DNA of 64,000 nucleotides from Chloroflexota bacterium (lineage in GTDB: Bacteria > Chloroflexota > UBA6077 > JACCZL01): positions 124,001-188,000 of the forward strand of contig JADLFM010000062.1 of NCBI GenBank assembly GCA_020845495.1, given 5' to 3'. Each line of letters starts with the position of its first letter. The first letter of the stretch is position 1. This document shows positions 53,093 through 62,707 of this stretch, piece by piece. The position numbers and the translations under genes are program-made. The notes below the pieces were generated by a model. The model saw nothing but the letters and a program-made list of their open reading frames with translations. It did not search any database and was not told the DNA's origin.

Positions 53093-53575
53093 GAGGATGA
53101 CTCCCTCCGAGTGCGAGGCGACGGGCGTGTGATGGGATCCAGCAGCGACCGGGTCCCGGTGCCTGCATTTGCCTATATGTCTAGATTTATGGCGGCATGC
53201 TATCAGCGGCCGGCGAGTGTGTCAAGGAGCCTGACTACTCGTCTGGGCTGCCGTTTCGTACGCTTCCGGCAGGGGGAACGGTGAGTGGCCGGTGTGAGCA
53301 GCCGGCGTGAGCGAGGGGCGGCGCTCGTACAGCGGCCACAGATGCCTGAGCCAGGCACTGCAAGTAGCCCACACACGTTTTCACAGCTCGGCCGCCAGCA
53401 GGTCGTTCACCGGGTCGGAGCGACTCGGCCGAAGCGAACTCTTGTCCAGACCTGTCTCGTCGCGCCGATCGCCTGGTCTATCGTGGATGAGCGTGCGCAG
53501 ATCCCGACGGCCTTCGTGCGACACGTCCTATGCTTCTCGGGACGGCCGTGCACGCGCCGGTCGTCGGGAGGTTCG
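53093..53575. other. Divergent spacer holding the ABC operon operator
   Basis: In 483 bp between the ABC operon and the PIG-L gene I see no supported gene. The clearest element is the TCTAGA-type site at 53173-53186, described separately. A frame upstream of the PIG-L start lacks any homology. Confidence 0.5.
53173..53186. promoter_or_regulatory. TCTAGA-type operator upstream of the peptide ABC operon
   Basis: The site cctatatgtctaga matches the operator at the gntR start in 12 of 14 bases. It is about 85 nt before the first permease start, within the probable promoter region. The shared sequence suggests control by the GntR protein encoded at 47356-48186. Confidence 0.45.
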
Positions 53576-54442
53576 ATGTCCAGTCCACTCACGCTCATGA
53601 CGGTTCACGCGCACCCAGATGACGAGGCGATCGGCACCGGCGGCACGCTCGCCCGCTACGCCGATGAGGGAATCCAGACGGTCCTGGTCACCTGCACCGG
53701 CGGCGAGGTCGGCGAGATCGCGCCCGGCACCAACGCGACGCCCGACACGCTCGCGGAGGTCCGGGCCCGCGAGCTGCGCAAAGCGGCGGACATCCTCGCC
53801 ATCTCTCACCTGGAGATGCTGGGGTATCGCGATTCCGGCATGGCCGGCACCGACGACAACGGCCACCCTGGCGCCTTCACACAGGCCGATCTCGACGAGG
53901 CGACCGGCAAGCTCGTCGCCCTCGTGCGCCGATACCGGCCCCACGTCCTGGTGACCTACGACGAGAACGGCTTCTACGGGCACCCCGACCACATCAACGC
54001 CAATCGGATTGCCGTCCTGGCCTTCGCGCGGGCCGGCGACCCAACGGCGTATCCCGAGCAACGACTGGCCCCCTGGGCGCCGTGCAAGCTCTACTACACG
54101 GCGGTGCCGCGCTCGGCGCTCGAAACCTTCGGTGCACGGCTGGCTGCGTATGGCATTACCCCGCCGAACGGTGGCGGCCAGGAGGGCACCCCGGAGACGG
54201 AGCCGCCGTTCGGCACACCTGACGAACTCGTCACGACCGTCCTCGACGTTGGAGCGTGGGTCGAGCGGAAGCGGCGGGCGCTTTGGGCGCACGCGACGCA
54301 GTTAGGGCCGCAAGTCTTCTTCTCGCACCTCCCGCCGCCGCTCTTCGCCGAACTGTTCGGCCATGAGTCGTATCAACTGGTGGAGAGCCGCGTCTCGACC
54401 GCCACGCCGGAGAACGACCTGTTCGCCGGGCTGCGATCTTGA
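53576..54442 (+). CDS. PIG-L family deacetylase
   Basis: The 288-residue protein starts at ATG 53576, preceded by ggggagg-like gggaggttcg. The zinc site is formed by TVHAHPDDEAIGTGG (His13, Asp16 region) and ENGFYGHPDHINANR, both diagnostic of the PIG-L/LmbE fold used for N-acetylglucosaminyl substrates. Similarity to the MshB/Mca branch (mycothiol-type deacetylase or conjugate amidase) is suggested by length and by the insert with WAPCKLYYTAVPRSALETF. Whether this organism makes a low-molecular-weight thiol such as mycothiol is not shown here. Confidence 0.9.
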   Translation: MSSPLTLMTVHAHPDDEAIGTGGTLARYADEGIQTVLVTCTGGEVGEIAPGTNATPDTLAEVRARELRKAADILAISHLEMLGYRDSGMAGTDDNGHPGAFTQADLDEATGKLVALVRRYRPHVLVTYDENGFYGHPDHINANRIAVLAFARAGDPTAYPEQRLAPWAPCKLYYTAVPRSALETFGARLAAYGITPPNGGGQEGTPETEPPFGTPDELVTTVLDVGAWVERKRRALWAHATQLGPQVFFSHLPPPLFAELFGHESYQLVESRVSTATPENDLFAGLRS

Positions 54443-54606
54443 CCGGGCGGCGTCAGGTTTGACCGGCACCAGCCCAAGACTCGAGCCAGGTCGCCGACCG
54501 AGTGCACGAGCGGCGTGGCCGAACGAGTGCTCGAGCAGCGTTCCCTGCTGCCCGATAGGGTGTCGTGAGGTCAGGCGACGGCAGGTAACCGGTGTCCGGC
54601 GGTGCG

Positions 54607-54612
54607 TATACT
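54607..54612 (+). promoter_or_regulatory. Candidate -10 box upstream of the small membrane protein
   Basis: TATACT lies 120 nt before the start at 54732. No -35 can be defined. Confidence 0.25.
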
Positions 54613-54731
54613 GAGGGCAGCCAGAGCGGCGATCGCTTGAAGCCTCTGGCACAGACTGTCATCTGCCCGGGCCGTGGCCAGTGGTGCAGGCACGGGCACG
54701 CTCCAGACCTTTTCTGCGAGGAGACGCGACG

Positions 54732-54956
54732 GTGCTCAGGTTCTTGTTTGGCGTGCTGGTCGGTTTTGCCGTGAAGATGGCCTACGATTTCTTTCAAGAG
54801 GAGCGCATCCCGTCCGACCTCGGCATGGCCCAGGGTCGGGCTGAAGCGATCCTCGACGAGACCCGTCAGATCGTGCGCGAGCTTCGCGACGAGCTACGGA
54901 GTGGGGATGCGGGGGCGTCCTCCGACAGCGCCGCCGAGGGGGCGCCGCGCGCCTGA
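54732..54956 (+). CDS. Small YtxH-like membrane-anchored protein
   Basis: I do not recognise the 74-residue protein with certainty. It has an N-terminal membrane helix (LRFLFGVLVGFAVKMAYDFF) and then a charged helical stretch (GRAEAILDETRQIVRELRDELR), ending with an Ala/Ser-rich tail, an arrangement like YtxH/DUF-type envelope proteins. The GTG at 54732 is preferred because the hydrophobic helix begins there, with gaggag upstream. A longer frame starts at 54681. The role is unknown. Confidence 0.55.
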   Translation: MLRFLFGVLVGFAVKMAYDFFQEERIPSDLGMAQGRAEAILDETRQIVRELRDELRSGDAGASSDSAAEGAPRA

Positions 54957-55135
54957 CGGCTGGATCCGGCGCCCACGACCAGCGCGCCAGACTAGACGGA
55001 CGCCGTCTCGCGTCCGGAACACGCCGCCAGCACTGCCGCCTTTGCTCGGCCTCCGCGCACAACCCGACAACCACGCTACGATGCGCACGTGCGGGAGTGG
55101 CACAGCTTCAACGCCAACACCACCTAACATCCACA

Positions 55136-55167
55136 CCGACGCCATCTCCCGTTCGAGATGGCGTCGG
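55136..55167. terminator. Perfect stem-loop next to the S41 peptidase stop
   Basis: The arms ccgacgccatctc (55136-55148) and gagatggcgtcgg (55155-55167) pair perfectly over 13 bp around a 6-base loop. It lies 5 nt beyond the stop of the minus-strand S41 gene. Confidence 0.75.
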
Positions 55168-55171
55168 CTCG

Positions 55172-56770
55172 TTAGTGAGTCGTGGTCAGTTGGCGTGCCG
55201 GCGGCTGATTCGGCTGCGGTTGAGCGTCCGGCGGCTGTGGAACCGTTGCCGGCAAGGCGCCGCCACCCGCGAGTAACTGGATGGCCGTCAACAGTTGCGG
55301 ATCGTCGCCGTTCTGAAGGTCATCGACCGTACGGTCAACCTCGACGTCTGGGGTGACCCCACGCTTGTCGATCTGAACCCCATTTGGAGTCACCAGCCTT
55401 CGAATCGTAATCTGGACGGCCGAACCGTCTGAGAGCGGCTGCGGCGCGGCGATGGCAACGCTCCCGGCCGTCCTGGTCCCGACCACCGGCCCAAGCTGAT
55501 ACTCCTGAATCGCGGCGGCCAGGATCTCGGCAGCCGACGACGTCTCGCGGTCGACGAGCAAGACGAAGGGGAACCGCCCGATGGGCGAGCGGCCTTGCCC
55601 GTTCAGCGCCTGGCGCTGGCCGTCGCGGCCAACCGCCAGACCGACAGGACGGTTGTCGACGAAGACGCCGGCGACACGGGCCATCGCGTCCAGGGCGCCG
55701 CCGCTGTTCCCTCGCAAGTCGATGATCCAGGCCCGCGCACCCCGGTTCCGGCCCTGGGTCAGGAATTGCTGGACCGTCTCGGGCACGCCATCGCCGAAGC
55801 TCCGGATCCGCATCACTCCGAGGATGCCGCCCCGCACCGACGCCTCGACGGGCTTCTGCTCGACGGCTCCCCGCACGATCCGCACGTCGAGCGCCGGCTG
55901 GTCGCCCCGCGCCACCGACAGCACGACCGGCGTGCCTTGCTGCCCTCGAATGCCAGACACGATCTCGGTCAGGCTCCGGCCCTCGGTCTTGTTCCCGTCC
56001 ACCCCTGTAATCCGATCGCCGGGTTTCAGACCGGCGTTTGCCGCCGGGCTGCTGGCGAAGACCTCGGAGACGTACGGTGCTTCATCGGGGCCGACCCGGC
56101 TCACCTGAACGCCGATGCCGCTGAAGCCGGTCTCACTCATCCGACGGACGTCGGCTGGCTCGATGAAGACTGAGTGCGTATCCCCGAGCGTAGCGATCAT
56201 GCGGCGGATGATTGCCCAGTCCGGGCGGGTCTCGCCGGCCCAACGGGGATGCTTACCAATCATCGCATCGTAGCCGCGTGCAAACCCCAGCCAGTCACGC
56301 TGTGGATCGCCAGCCGGCGTGGGCGCGATCGCGAGGGGGGCGAGGTCGATCGGCAACGCGCCAGCCTGTCCCCAGGTCTCGAGAATCGCGGCGTTCGCGG
56401 CTTCGACGAGCTTCGCACTGTCCACCGGCTCGATATATTGCAGCAGGATGAGTTGGAACACCGCCGCGAGCTCGCCCGACCCGAGGGTACTGTCTTGCTC
56501 GCCAGGTCCGGTATCCGCGCGTGGCCGCTGACCGGCCTGACCCGGCTGACCGGCCTGACCCACACTTTGACCGCTCGCATTGGGCGGGGAACTCGTGACC
56601 CGAGCGTTGCCGGAGCGCCTGGGGCTAGCGGGCTCGCTGGGCGCGTCGCAGCCTGCAACGATGACGCCAAGCACCGCCACCACACACGCCAGCATCAGCC
56701 AGCGGTGTCGGCCCGTCTGCACGGTCAGCGCCCGTCGCACCCGGCCCCCCTCAGCCCGTAGTGGGGCCAT
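55172..56770 (-). CDS. S41 (C-terminal processing-like) lipoprotein peptidase homologue
   Basis: The 532-residue protein has an N-terminal signal with lipobox VIVAGC, then a disordered linker rich in Gly, Gln and Pro, a PDZ domain ([19 protein letters not shown], about residue 255) and the S41 core with [22 protein letters not shown]. The nucleophile region reads [15 protein letters not shown], retaining a Ser. The family Lys-Gln pair, normally TFGKGLVQ, is TAGSVAIAA here, so Lys and Gln are missing. It could be inactive or use a different dyad, as some S41 branches do. The TPNG and GVTPDVEVD end matches the family. Confidence 0.83.
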   Translation of the reverse strand: MAPLRAEGGRVRRALTVQTGRHRWLMLACVVAVLGVIVAGCDAPSEPASPRRSGNARVTSSPPNASGQSVGQAGQPGQAGQRPRADTGPGEQDSTLGSGELAAVFQLILLQYIEPVDSAKLVEAANAAILETWGQAGALPIDLAPLAIAPTPAGDPQRDWLGFARGYDAMIGKHPRWAGETRPDWAIIRRMIATLGDTHSVFIEPADVRRMSETGFSGIGVQVSRVGPDEAPYVSEVFASSPAANAGLKPGDRITGVDGNKTEGRSLTEIVSGIRGQQGTPVVLSVARGDQPALDVRIVRGAVEQKPVEASVRGGILGVMRIRSFGDGVPETVQQFLTQGRNRGARAWIIDLRGNSGGALDAMARVAGVFVDNRPVGLAVGRDGQRQALNGQGRSPIGRFPFVLLVDRETSSAAEILAAAIQEYQLGPVVGTRTAGSVAIAAPQPLSDGSAVQITIRRLVTPNGVQIDKRGVTPDVEVDRTVDDLQNGDDPQLLTAIQLLAGGGALPATVPQPPDAQPQPNQPPARQLTTTH

Positions 56771-56998
56771 TATAGGTCAGGTCTGGCCGGCCCTCCCGCC
56801 ATTACGACACCCCCCGAGCCACACCCTTCCGAGAGTGACGAGCGCGGCCTCGCCTTCATGCCCTTGACGATGCGGGCGGGGTCGATGGATGTTGGCGCTG
56901 TGGCACCCTGCGCAGCCAGCACTTCGCACCAGGTTGCCCGCCTGTCGACGAGATCGGATGGTTGCCGGCGGTGGAAGCACGCTACGCTCTCCGGTGCC

Positions 56999-58606
56999 AT
57001 GACGGTTCTTCGCTCGTCGGTCGATCCCCGTTCCGAAGAGTTCCAACGCAACGACGCCCACAATCGCGCGCTCGTCGATCAACTGCGCGACCGTCTCCGC
57101 CGGGTTCAGGCGGGCGGCGGCGCGAAGGCGATCGCCCGCCACCGCTCGCGCGGCAAGCTGCTCGTGCGGGAGCGCGTCGCCCGCCTTTGCGACCCGGGCA
57201 CGCCGTTCCTCGAGATCGGGGCGCTGGCTGCCGAGGGGCTGTACGACGACGAGGTGCCCTCAGCGGGGCTGATCGCTGGTATCGGCATGGTGGCTGGGCG
57301 CGAGGTCGTCGTCGTCGCGAACGACGCGACGGTCAAGGGCGGCACCTACTTCCCGCTCACCGTGAAAAAGCACCTTCGGGCCCAGGAGATCGCCGAACAC
57401 AACCGACTGCCGTGCGTGTATCTCGTCGATTCCGGCGGTGCGTTCCTGCCACGTCAAGATGAGGTCTTCCCGGACCGGGACCACTTTGGCCGAATCTTCT
57501 TCAATCAGGCTCAGATGTCGGCGCAGGGTATCGCACAGATCGCCGTGGTTATGGGCTCCTGCACGGCCGGCGGCGCCTACGTCCCGGCGATGAGCGACCA
57601 GAGCATCATCGTACGAGGGACCGGCACGATCTTCATCGGCGGCCCACCATTGGTGAAGGCGGCGACCGGCGAAGAGGTTTCCGCGGAGGAGTTGGGCGGC
57701 GCTGACGTCCACACGCGGATCTCTGGCGTGGCCGATCACTTCGCCAACGACGACGAGCAGGCGCTCGGCATCGCCCGACAGATCGTCGCCAACCTGACGG
57801 CCCGCAAGTCGCTGCCCTGGGACGTGCTGTCAGCTCGCCCGCCAGTGGCCAATCCAGCCGAACTGTACGGGATCGTGCCGGCCGACCCGCGCCGGCAGTT
57901 CGACGTTCGCGAGGTCATCGCCCGGCTCGTCGACGGCAGCGCGTTCGACGAGTTCAAGGCCCGCTACGGCACGACGCTGGTCTGCGGCTTTGCGCGGCTG
58001 ATGGGCTACCCGGTCGGGATCGTGGCAAACAACGGCATACTCTTCTCGGAGAGCGCGCTCAAGGCGACCCACTTCATCGAGTTATGCTGCACCCGCCGAA
58101 TTCCACTGATTTTCCTCCAGAACATCACCGGCTTCATGGTTGGGCGGGAGTACGAGAATCGAGGCATCGCCCGCGACGGCGCGAAGATGGTGATGGCGGT
58201 CGCAAATGCCGCCGTCCCGAAGTTCACAGTCGCGATCGGCGGATCGTTCGGGGCCGGCAACTACGCCATGTGCGGGCGGGCCTATAGTCCTCGCCAGTTG
58301 TGGCTCTGGCCGAACAGCCGCATCTCCGTGATGGGCGGCGAGCAGGCCGCCAACGTCCTACTGACGGTACGACTCGGGCAGTTGCAGACGCGCGGTGAGA
58401 CGATGAGTCCAGACGAGCAGGCCGCGTTCAAGGCGCCGACCCTCGAGAAGTACGAGCGCGAGGGCGACCCCTACTACAGCACGGCTCGCCTCTGGGACGA
58501 CGGCATCATCGACCCGCTGGACACCCGCGCCGTGCTAGCACTCGGGATCTCGGCCGCGCTCAATGCCCCGATTGCAGAGACCCGGTTCGGAGTCTTCCGG
58601 ATCTGA
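56999..58606 (+). CDS. Acyl-CoA carboxylase carboxyltransferase subunit (MCC-beta/PCC-beta type)
   Basis: The 535-residue protein contains the two crotonase-like halves of biotin-dependent carboxyltransferases: [33 protein letters not shown] and [30 protein letters not shown] in the first, then [27 protein letters not shown] and [18 protein letters not shown] in the second. The N-terminal motif and MCC-like [17 protein letters not shown] fit methylcrotonyl-CoA carboxylase more than AccD. The biotin carboxylase partner is not adjacent. ATG 56999 sits after an upstream extension with no homology. It is followed by the uracil-DNA glycosylase gene, 31 nt later. Confidence 0.91.
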   Translation: MTVLRSSVDPRSEEFQRNDAHNRALVDQLRDRLRRVQAGGGAKAIARHRSRGKLLVRERVARLCDPGTPFLEIGALAAEGLYDDEVPSAGLIAGIGMVAGREVVVVANDATVKGGTYFPLTVKKHLRAQEIAEHNRLPCVYLVDSGGAFLPRQDEVFPDRDHFGRIFFNQAQMSAQGIAQIAVVMGSCTAGGAYVPAMSDQSIIVRGTGTIFIGGPPLVKAATGEEVSAEELGGADVHTRISGVADHFANDDEQALGIARQIVANLTARKSLPWDVLSARPPVANPAELYGIVPADPRRQFDVREVIARLVDGSAFDEFKARYGTTLVCGFARLMGYPVGIVANNGILFSESALKATHFIELCCTRRIPLIFLQNITGFMVGREYENRGIARDGAKMVMAVANAAVPKFTVAIGGSFGAGNYAMCGRAYSPRQLWLWPNSRISVMGGEQAANVLLTVRLGQLQTRGETMSPDEQAAFKAPTLEKYEREGDPYYSTARLWDDGIIDPLDTRAVLALGISAALNAPIAETRFGVFRI

Positions 58607-58637
58607 GAACGACCCTATCGAGTCAGTACGACTCACG

Positions 58638-59291
58638 ATGCCAGAGATTGACACGTTTCCACGCTACCTGCGCGCCGGCGATGAGCCTGCTGAACGATTC
58701 ACGGCACTCGTCGCGGCAGCCCATGCCTGTGGCCGCTGTCCCCGGATGGCCGGTCGGACGCGTGTCATCGGCCCAGCCTGCGGCCCTCTCGACCCGACGG
58801 TGCTGTTCGTCGCGGAGGCGCCAGGTCGCCACGGTGCGGACCGGACCGGCATACCGCTCAGCGCCGACCGCTCCGGCCGCACCTTCGAGGAGGCGTTGGC
58901 TCGGGCCGGACTGGCGCGTTCTGACGTCTTCGTGACCAACGCCGTGCTCTGTAATCCGCGCCGCCCGGACGGCCGCAACGACCGCCCGAGCGCCAGCGAG
59001 CTACGGAACTGCTCCACGTACCTGCGCGCGACGATCGACCTGCTGGATCCGCCGTGGGTGGTGACGCTCGGGCGAGTCGCACTGGACGCGCTCCGCTCGA
59101 TCGAGGCCCATCACCTGGTCCTGAAACAGGGTCTCGGGACCGTGCATCCCTGGTATGGACGCCACCTGGTGCCGCTCTACCACCCTGGCCCCCGCAGCCT
59201 CATCCAGCGCGGGCATGAGCGCTACTTCGCTGACTTCGCCCGATTGGGCGCGCTGGTGCGCGGGGACGCACTCGGATCAGCAGGTCCATAG
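58638..59291 (+). CDS. Uracil-DNA glycosylase superfamily protein (family 4/5)
   Basis: The 217-residue protein has a cysteine arrangement for a [4Fe-4S] cluster (CGRCPRM, ACGP and NCSTYL) and the motif VLFVAEAPGRHG that replaces GQDPY in families 4 and 5. The later VVTLGRVALDAL and LYHPGPRSLIQRG correspond to the DNA-binding loops. Such enzymes remove uracil from DNA. The second half is compact for family 5 (UdgB). It overlaps the transcript of the carboxylase gene and converges with the kinase gene. Confidence 0.87.
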   Translation: MPEIDTFPRYLRAGDEPAERFTALVAAAHACGRCPRMAGRTRVIGPACGPLDPTVLFVAEAPGRHGADRTGIPLSADRSGRTFEEALARAGLARSDVFVTNAVLCNPRRPDGRNDRPSASELRNCSTYLRATIDLLDPPWVVTLGRVALDALRSIEAHHLVLKQGLGTVHPWYGRHLVPLYHPGPRSLIQRGHERYFADFARLGALVRGDALGSAGP

Positions 59292-59314
59292 GAGGCAGCG
59301 AGCCGGCAGCGGCA

Positions 59315-61330
59315 TCAGCAGGGTTCTCCAAACTCGTTGGCGCTGCCGCTTCGGGAATCGCGCCGCCACGCACCGTCCTCGACGACCAGGTACCAGCCAA
59401 CCCGTGAACACGACTGGACGTCGCGGCCATTGACTCTCGTGACGACCAATGTATGCACGATGGCGCTCGCGAGGCCATCGCCGACCGCTATCGTGTCGAT
59501 CGACCGCACTGCCAGACGTCTGGTCGCACCGAAACGGGACGTAAACTGGTCGATGGACTGCTCCTGCTGCACAGCGCGACTCAGCAGCGCGTACGCCTCA
59601 CGATAGCGCCGACCATCCAGAGCCGCGTAGTACGTGTAGATGGTCTGACGGGGATCCATGACTGGCTGGCTGTTGCCTGCTGGCCGGGTGTTGCCAGGCT
59701 GGACGTTCGCCACCTGCGTCTCCGTTGGGTCCGGTGGCGGCTGAGCAGCAGGAGGTGCCGGCGCGTCCACCGTCGGCGTGGGAACCGCGCGTGCCTCGAG
59801 ATCCGCCCGTGTCTCCGCGAGCCTCCGAGCTACCGTCTGGTTATCCGGTCGGAGACGTTCGGCGCGCTGGTACTGGGCGATGGCCTCCTCCAGGCTCCCC
59901 TGCGCACGCAGACCGTCGCCTTTACCGAGGTACGCCTGAATGAGATTGGCGGTCACGCGCCCACCGGCGTAGGCAGGGTCAACGGTCTGGACGCTGAGGA
60001 GGTGGTCGATCGCCTCGTCCCAGGACTGTCGTGCTGAGGCGCTCCGGCCGTCACGATAGTTCGTGGCCAACCCTTTCGCCGTGCGTGCTTCGGTGCCGTT
60101 CTTCTCCGCCAGTGCCGCGTCAAACTGGGTCACAGCCTCGTCGGTCCGCTCCCCATCTGCGAGGTTATTGCCCCACTCCAGGTGCGCATCGTAGAGGGCC
60201 TCGACGACATCGCAGCCCAGGCCACGCGCCACTTCGAGTCTCCCAACGGCTCCGGCGAAGTCACCAGCCTTCCGACGAGCTATCGCGTTGTCGGTGACGG
60301 TGCCGCAACCACCCCCGGCCGGCGTCGACGAGTTGGAAATGGCAACGGACGTGGGCGTGAGCGGGGCGGTCGTCGGGGTCGCCGGACCTGCGATGTGGGC
60401 CGGTGCCGTCACTTGCTGGTTGGCTGGACCGATCGGTGACAGAGTGGGCCAGAGGTTCCGGCTGACGAGCATCGTCCCGCCAGCGACTAGCAGCGTCGCG
60501 AGAATAACCAGCGCAACCGGCGCCATCACTCTACGCTGTCGCACGGGTGAGGTTGGTGCAGGGGGCCCGGGTGGAGGAGCGGGAGTCGGGGCAAACTGGC
60601 GCCCCGTGGGGACCTGGCCCGCACACACAGCATCACCGTAGTCGGCTGACGCTCGGGAGGAGCTCGCGAACGGCGCCGGCTCGGAATCGCGGGCAGTCGA
60701 ACCCGGTGGTGGCTGTAGCATCCCGGCAAATGGCGGGCGGGCGGTGGGATCGACCCTGACGAGAGGATTCCCGCTCGGCAGGGGGATCATGCCGGTGTCG
60801 GGCGGCTCGTCGGCTGGCACCTGGACGTAGCCCGAAGCATAGGGAGCAAGCGCCCGCGCCATCTCATCAGCTTGTTGGAAGCGCTCATGCGGACTCTTTG
60901 TGAGTGCGCGGTCGACCACCCTGGCAAGCGCTGCCGGCACGTCTGCACGGATACTGGCAAGTGACGGAGGCCGTTCGGACAGGTGCTTATACATGATGCC
61001 GTGGGTCGTCTCGGCCTCGAACGGGACACGCCCGGCCAGCATCTGAAACAGCGTCACGCCAAGTGAATAGAGGTCGGTGCGGGGGTCGACCGGCGCTCCG
61101 CGAAATTGCTCCGGTGCCATGTAGGCAGGAGTACCCATCGCGGTGCTCCCGCTCAGGGCTGCCAGCGCTGTGTCCTTGGCGATGCCGAAGTCCATGATCT
61201 TGACGACGCGATCGGCCGCGACCATGATGTTGGCCGGCTTGATATCGCGATGGATGATCCCACGCGCATGCGCCATGGCGAGCCCGGACAGGGTCTGGCA
61301 TGCGACCGTCGCGACCTCAATAATCGGCAA
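59315..61330 (-). CDS. Ser/Thr protein kinase lacking its N-lobe, with membrane helix and TPR-like region
   Basis: The frame begins at about subdomain V and includes HRDIKPANIM (catalytic loop), KIMDFGIAK (DFG), GTPAYMAPEQ and the rest of the kinase C-lobe (to about residue 210). The Gly-rich loop, the ATP-binding Lys and the alpha-C Glu are absent. Homology even runs a few codons upstream of the frame as ALIERRGPLP, next to the stop of the beta-lactamase-like gene, so the N-lobe was probably deleted. After a Pro-rich linker come a membrane helix (VALVILATLLVAGGTML), TPR-like helices and a C-terminal NTF2-like domain. As it stands kinase activity is unlikely. Confidence 0.8.
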   Translation of the reverse strand: MPIIEVATVACQTLSGLAMAHARGIIHRDIKPANIMVAADRVVKIMDFGIAKDTALAALSGSTAMGTPAYMAPEQFRGAPVDPRTDLYSLGVTLFQMLAGRVPFEAETTHGIMYKHLSERPPSLASIRADVPAALARVVDRALTKSPHERFQQADEMARALAPYASGYVQVPADEPPDTGMIPLPSGNPLVRVDPTARPPFAGMLQPPPGSTARDSEPAPFASSSRASADYGDAVCAGQVPTGRQFAPTPAPPPGPPAPTSPVRQRRVMAPVALVILATLLVAGGTMLVSRNLWPTLSPIGPANQQVTAPAHIAGPATPTTAPLTPTSVAISNSSTPAGGGCGTVTDNAIARRKAGDFAGAVGRLEVARGLGCDVVEALYDAHLEWGNNLADGERTDEAVTQFDAALAEKNGTEARTAKGLATNYRDGRSASARQSWDEAIDHLLSVQTVDPAYAGGRVTANLIQAYLGKGDGLRAQGSLEEAIAQYQRAERLRPDNQTVARRLAETRADLEARAVPTPTVDAPAPPAAQPPPDPTETQVANVQPGNTRPAGNSQPVMDPRQTIYTYYAALDGRRYREAYALLSRAVQQEQSIDQFTSRFGATRRLAVRSIDTIAVGDGLASAIVHTLVVTRVNGRDVQSCSRVGWYLVVEDGAWRRDSRSGSANEFGEPC

Positions 61331-61347
61331 CGGTCCGCGTCGCTCGA

Positions 61348-62493
61348 TCAGCGCTCCTCCAGCAGTTGAAGCGAGGTTTGGGCAATCGTGGGACTGACGT
61401 CCGCGAGCACCGTACCCCGTCGGATTCCGTCCAGGATCCGAGCCAGACCGAGCGCCGTAACCTCGTTCTCGACGCCGCGCGCCTGTGCCGCCGTATCGAG
61501 CATCAGCCGCCGGAACCTCAACCCTACGTATCCTCGATCGGCCATGAGCGCAGTGACACGCGCCATCCCGGCGATGGCGTCGCCCTCGCCGACATCGCGG
61601 ACGAGCACGTTGGCGGCAACGTTGTCGCTCAGCAAGACCATCAGGCGCAGCATCTCCGAACGGGCGAGCGTTCGTCCAACCTCCTTCTGTAGCTCGCCGG
61701 TGCCGCCGACGACGTCCGCCGCACGAACGGTGTACGGAGAGCGCAGGTCCAGCAATCCGAGCGCATCGCGCCGCAGTACTTCGAGGAGCAAGGCTAGCTT
61801 GATCGTGCTCGCGGCTACCCGCCGTTCGTCGGGGCGCCAGACCGCCACGACGGCGCCGGCGTCGTCGAGGAGCACCGCCGATCCGGTCGGCAGCCGCTGC
61901 GCCATCAAACGTTCGATGTCAGTCGCCGCACCCGGTCGTTCGGACGGCTGGCGCGTCGCAACGACGGTCCCGCTTGATCCCGATGACGGCGACGCATCTG
62001 GCGACGGAGTAGCGGCTCCAGGGTCGGCAGCATGCCTGGGAGCGGCAGCCACGATGGCTTCCGGCGACGGCGTTCGAGCGGGCGATACCAAAGCCTCGTC
62101 CATTCGCGTCCCAACTCCATCCTCGCTCTCGTGAGTCGGCGACGCACCGGCAGGCGACGCCGTCCCACTGATGGCGATGGCGGTAGGCTGGGCCGCACCA
62201 TTGGGCGCAGTAGCCGCGCGGGTGGCCGCCGGCCATGGGCTGGCCTCAGCCGGCTGAACCGGAGGCTGCGTCGCAGGTGCCTGGGCGAGCGGTACAGTCG
62301 TGATCGCCTGGGCAACGGATGGGACTGGCGGCGCCTTATCGACGGGAGGGGACGGGGTCTGGCAAGCGATCAGGAGCGCGGCGATTGGCAGAATGACCAC
62401 GAGCCTGACGGCCCGCGTGGGAATTCGACGACGTGTCCACACCCGGCGCGACACGCGCTCAGACTCTCGTCGCTGCGATCGTTGCCGCCGCAT
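61348..62493 (-). CDS. Class A beta-lactamase-like lipoprotein, C-terminally truncated
   Basis: The protein of about 381 residues has a lipobox (LLIACQ), a long Pro/Ala linker and a domain with the S-x-x-K motif STIK, the SDN motif LSDNVAANV, and further class A-like sequence (GLARILDGIRRGTVLADVSP). It stops at TSLQLLEER, where intact relatives continue for about 20 residues to the K-T/S-G motif and then the last strands. The third active-site motif is therefore missing and the protein is unlikely to be an active beta-lactamase or D,D-peptidase. The same point marks the beginning of kinase homology. An upstream GTG at 62505 is the alternative start. Confidence 0.78.
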   Translation of the reverse strand: MRRQRSQRRESERVSRRVWTRRRIPTRAVRLVVILPIAALLIACQTPSPPVDKAPPVPSVAQAITTVPLAQAPATQPPVQPAEASPWPAATRAATAPNGAAQPTAIAISGTASPAGASPTHESEDGVGTRMDEALVSPARTPSPEAIVAAAPRHAADPGAATPSPDASPSSGSSGTVVATRQPSERPGAATDIERLMAQRLPTGSAVLLDDAGAVVAVWRPDERRVAASTIKLALLLEVLRRDALGLLDLRSPYTVRAADVVGGTGELQKEVGRTLARSEMLRLMVLLSDNVAANVLVRDVGEGDAIAGMARVTALMADRGYVGLRFRRLMLDTAAQARGVENEVTALGLARILDGIRRGTVLADVSPTIAQTSLQLLEER

Positions 62494-62607
62494 GACCAGC
62501 GACACCCCTCTGCTCCCGCGGGAGCGTTCAGCACACTCGTAAGGTCTCCTGAGCCTTCATCGCTGTCGAGCGCCGACCAGCCTGGACCACCATGGGCCTC
62601 ACTCGGG

Positions 62608-62661
62608 GCAGGCCCATCTGTGCTCGCAGGCCCATCTGTGCTCGCAGGCCCATCTGTGCTA
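62608..62661. repeat. 18-bp minisatellite, three copies
   Basis: The unit gcaggcccatctgtgctc is repeated at 62608, 62626 and 62644; the third ends in A instead of C. It lies in the divergent spacer before the SDR gene. Confidence 0.85.
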
Positions 62662-62707
62662 CTGGTCAGGTAACTCTGACTCGTTATGATAACCGGAGGT
62701 CGGAGGG

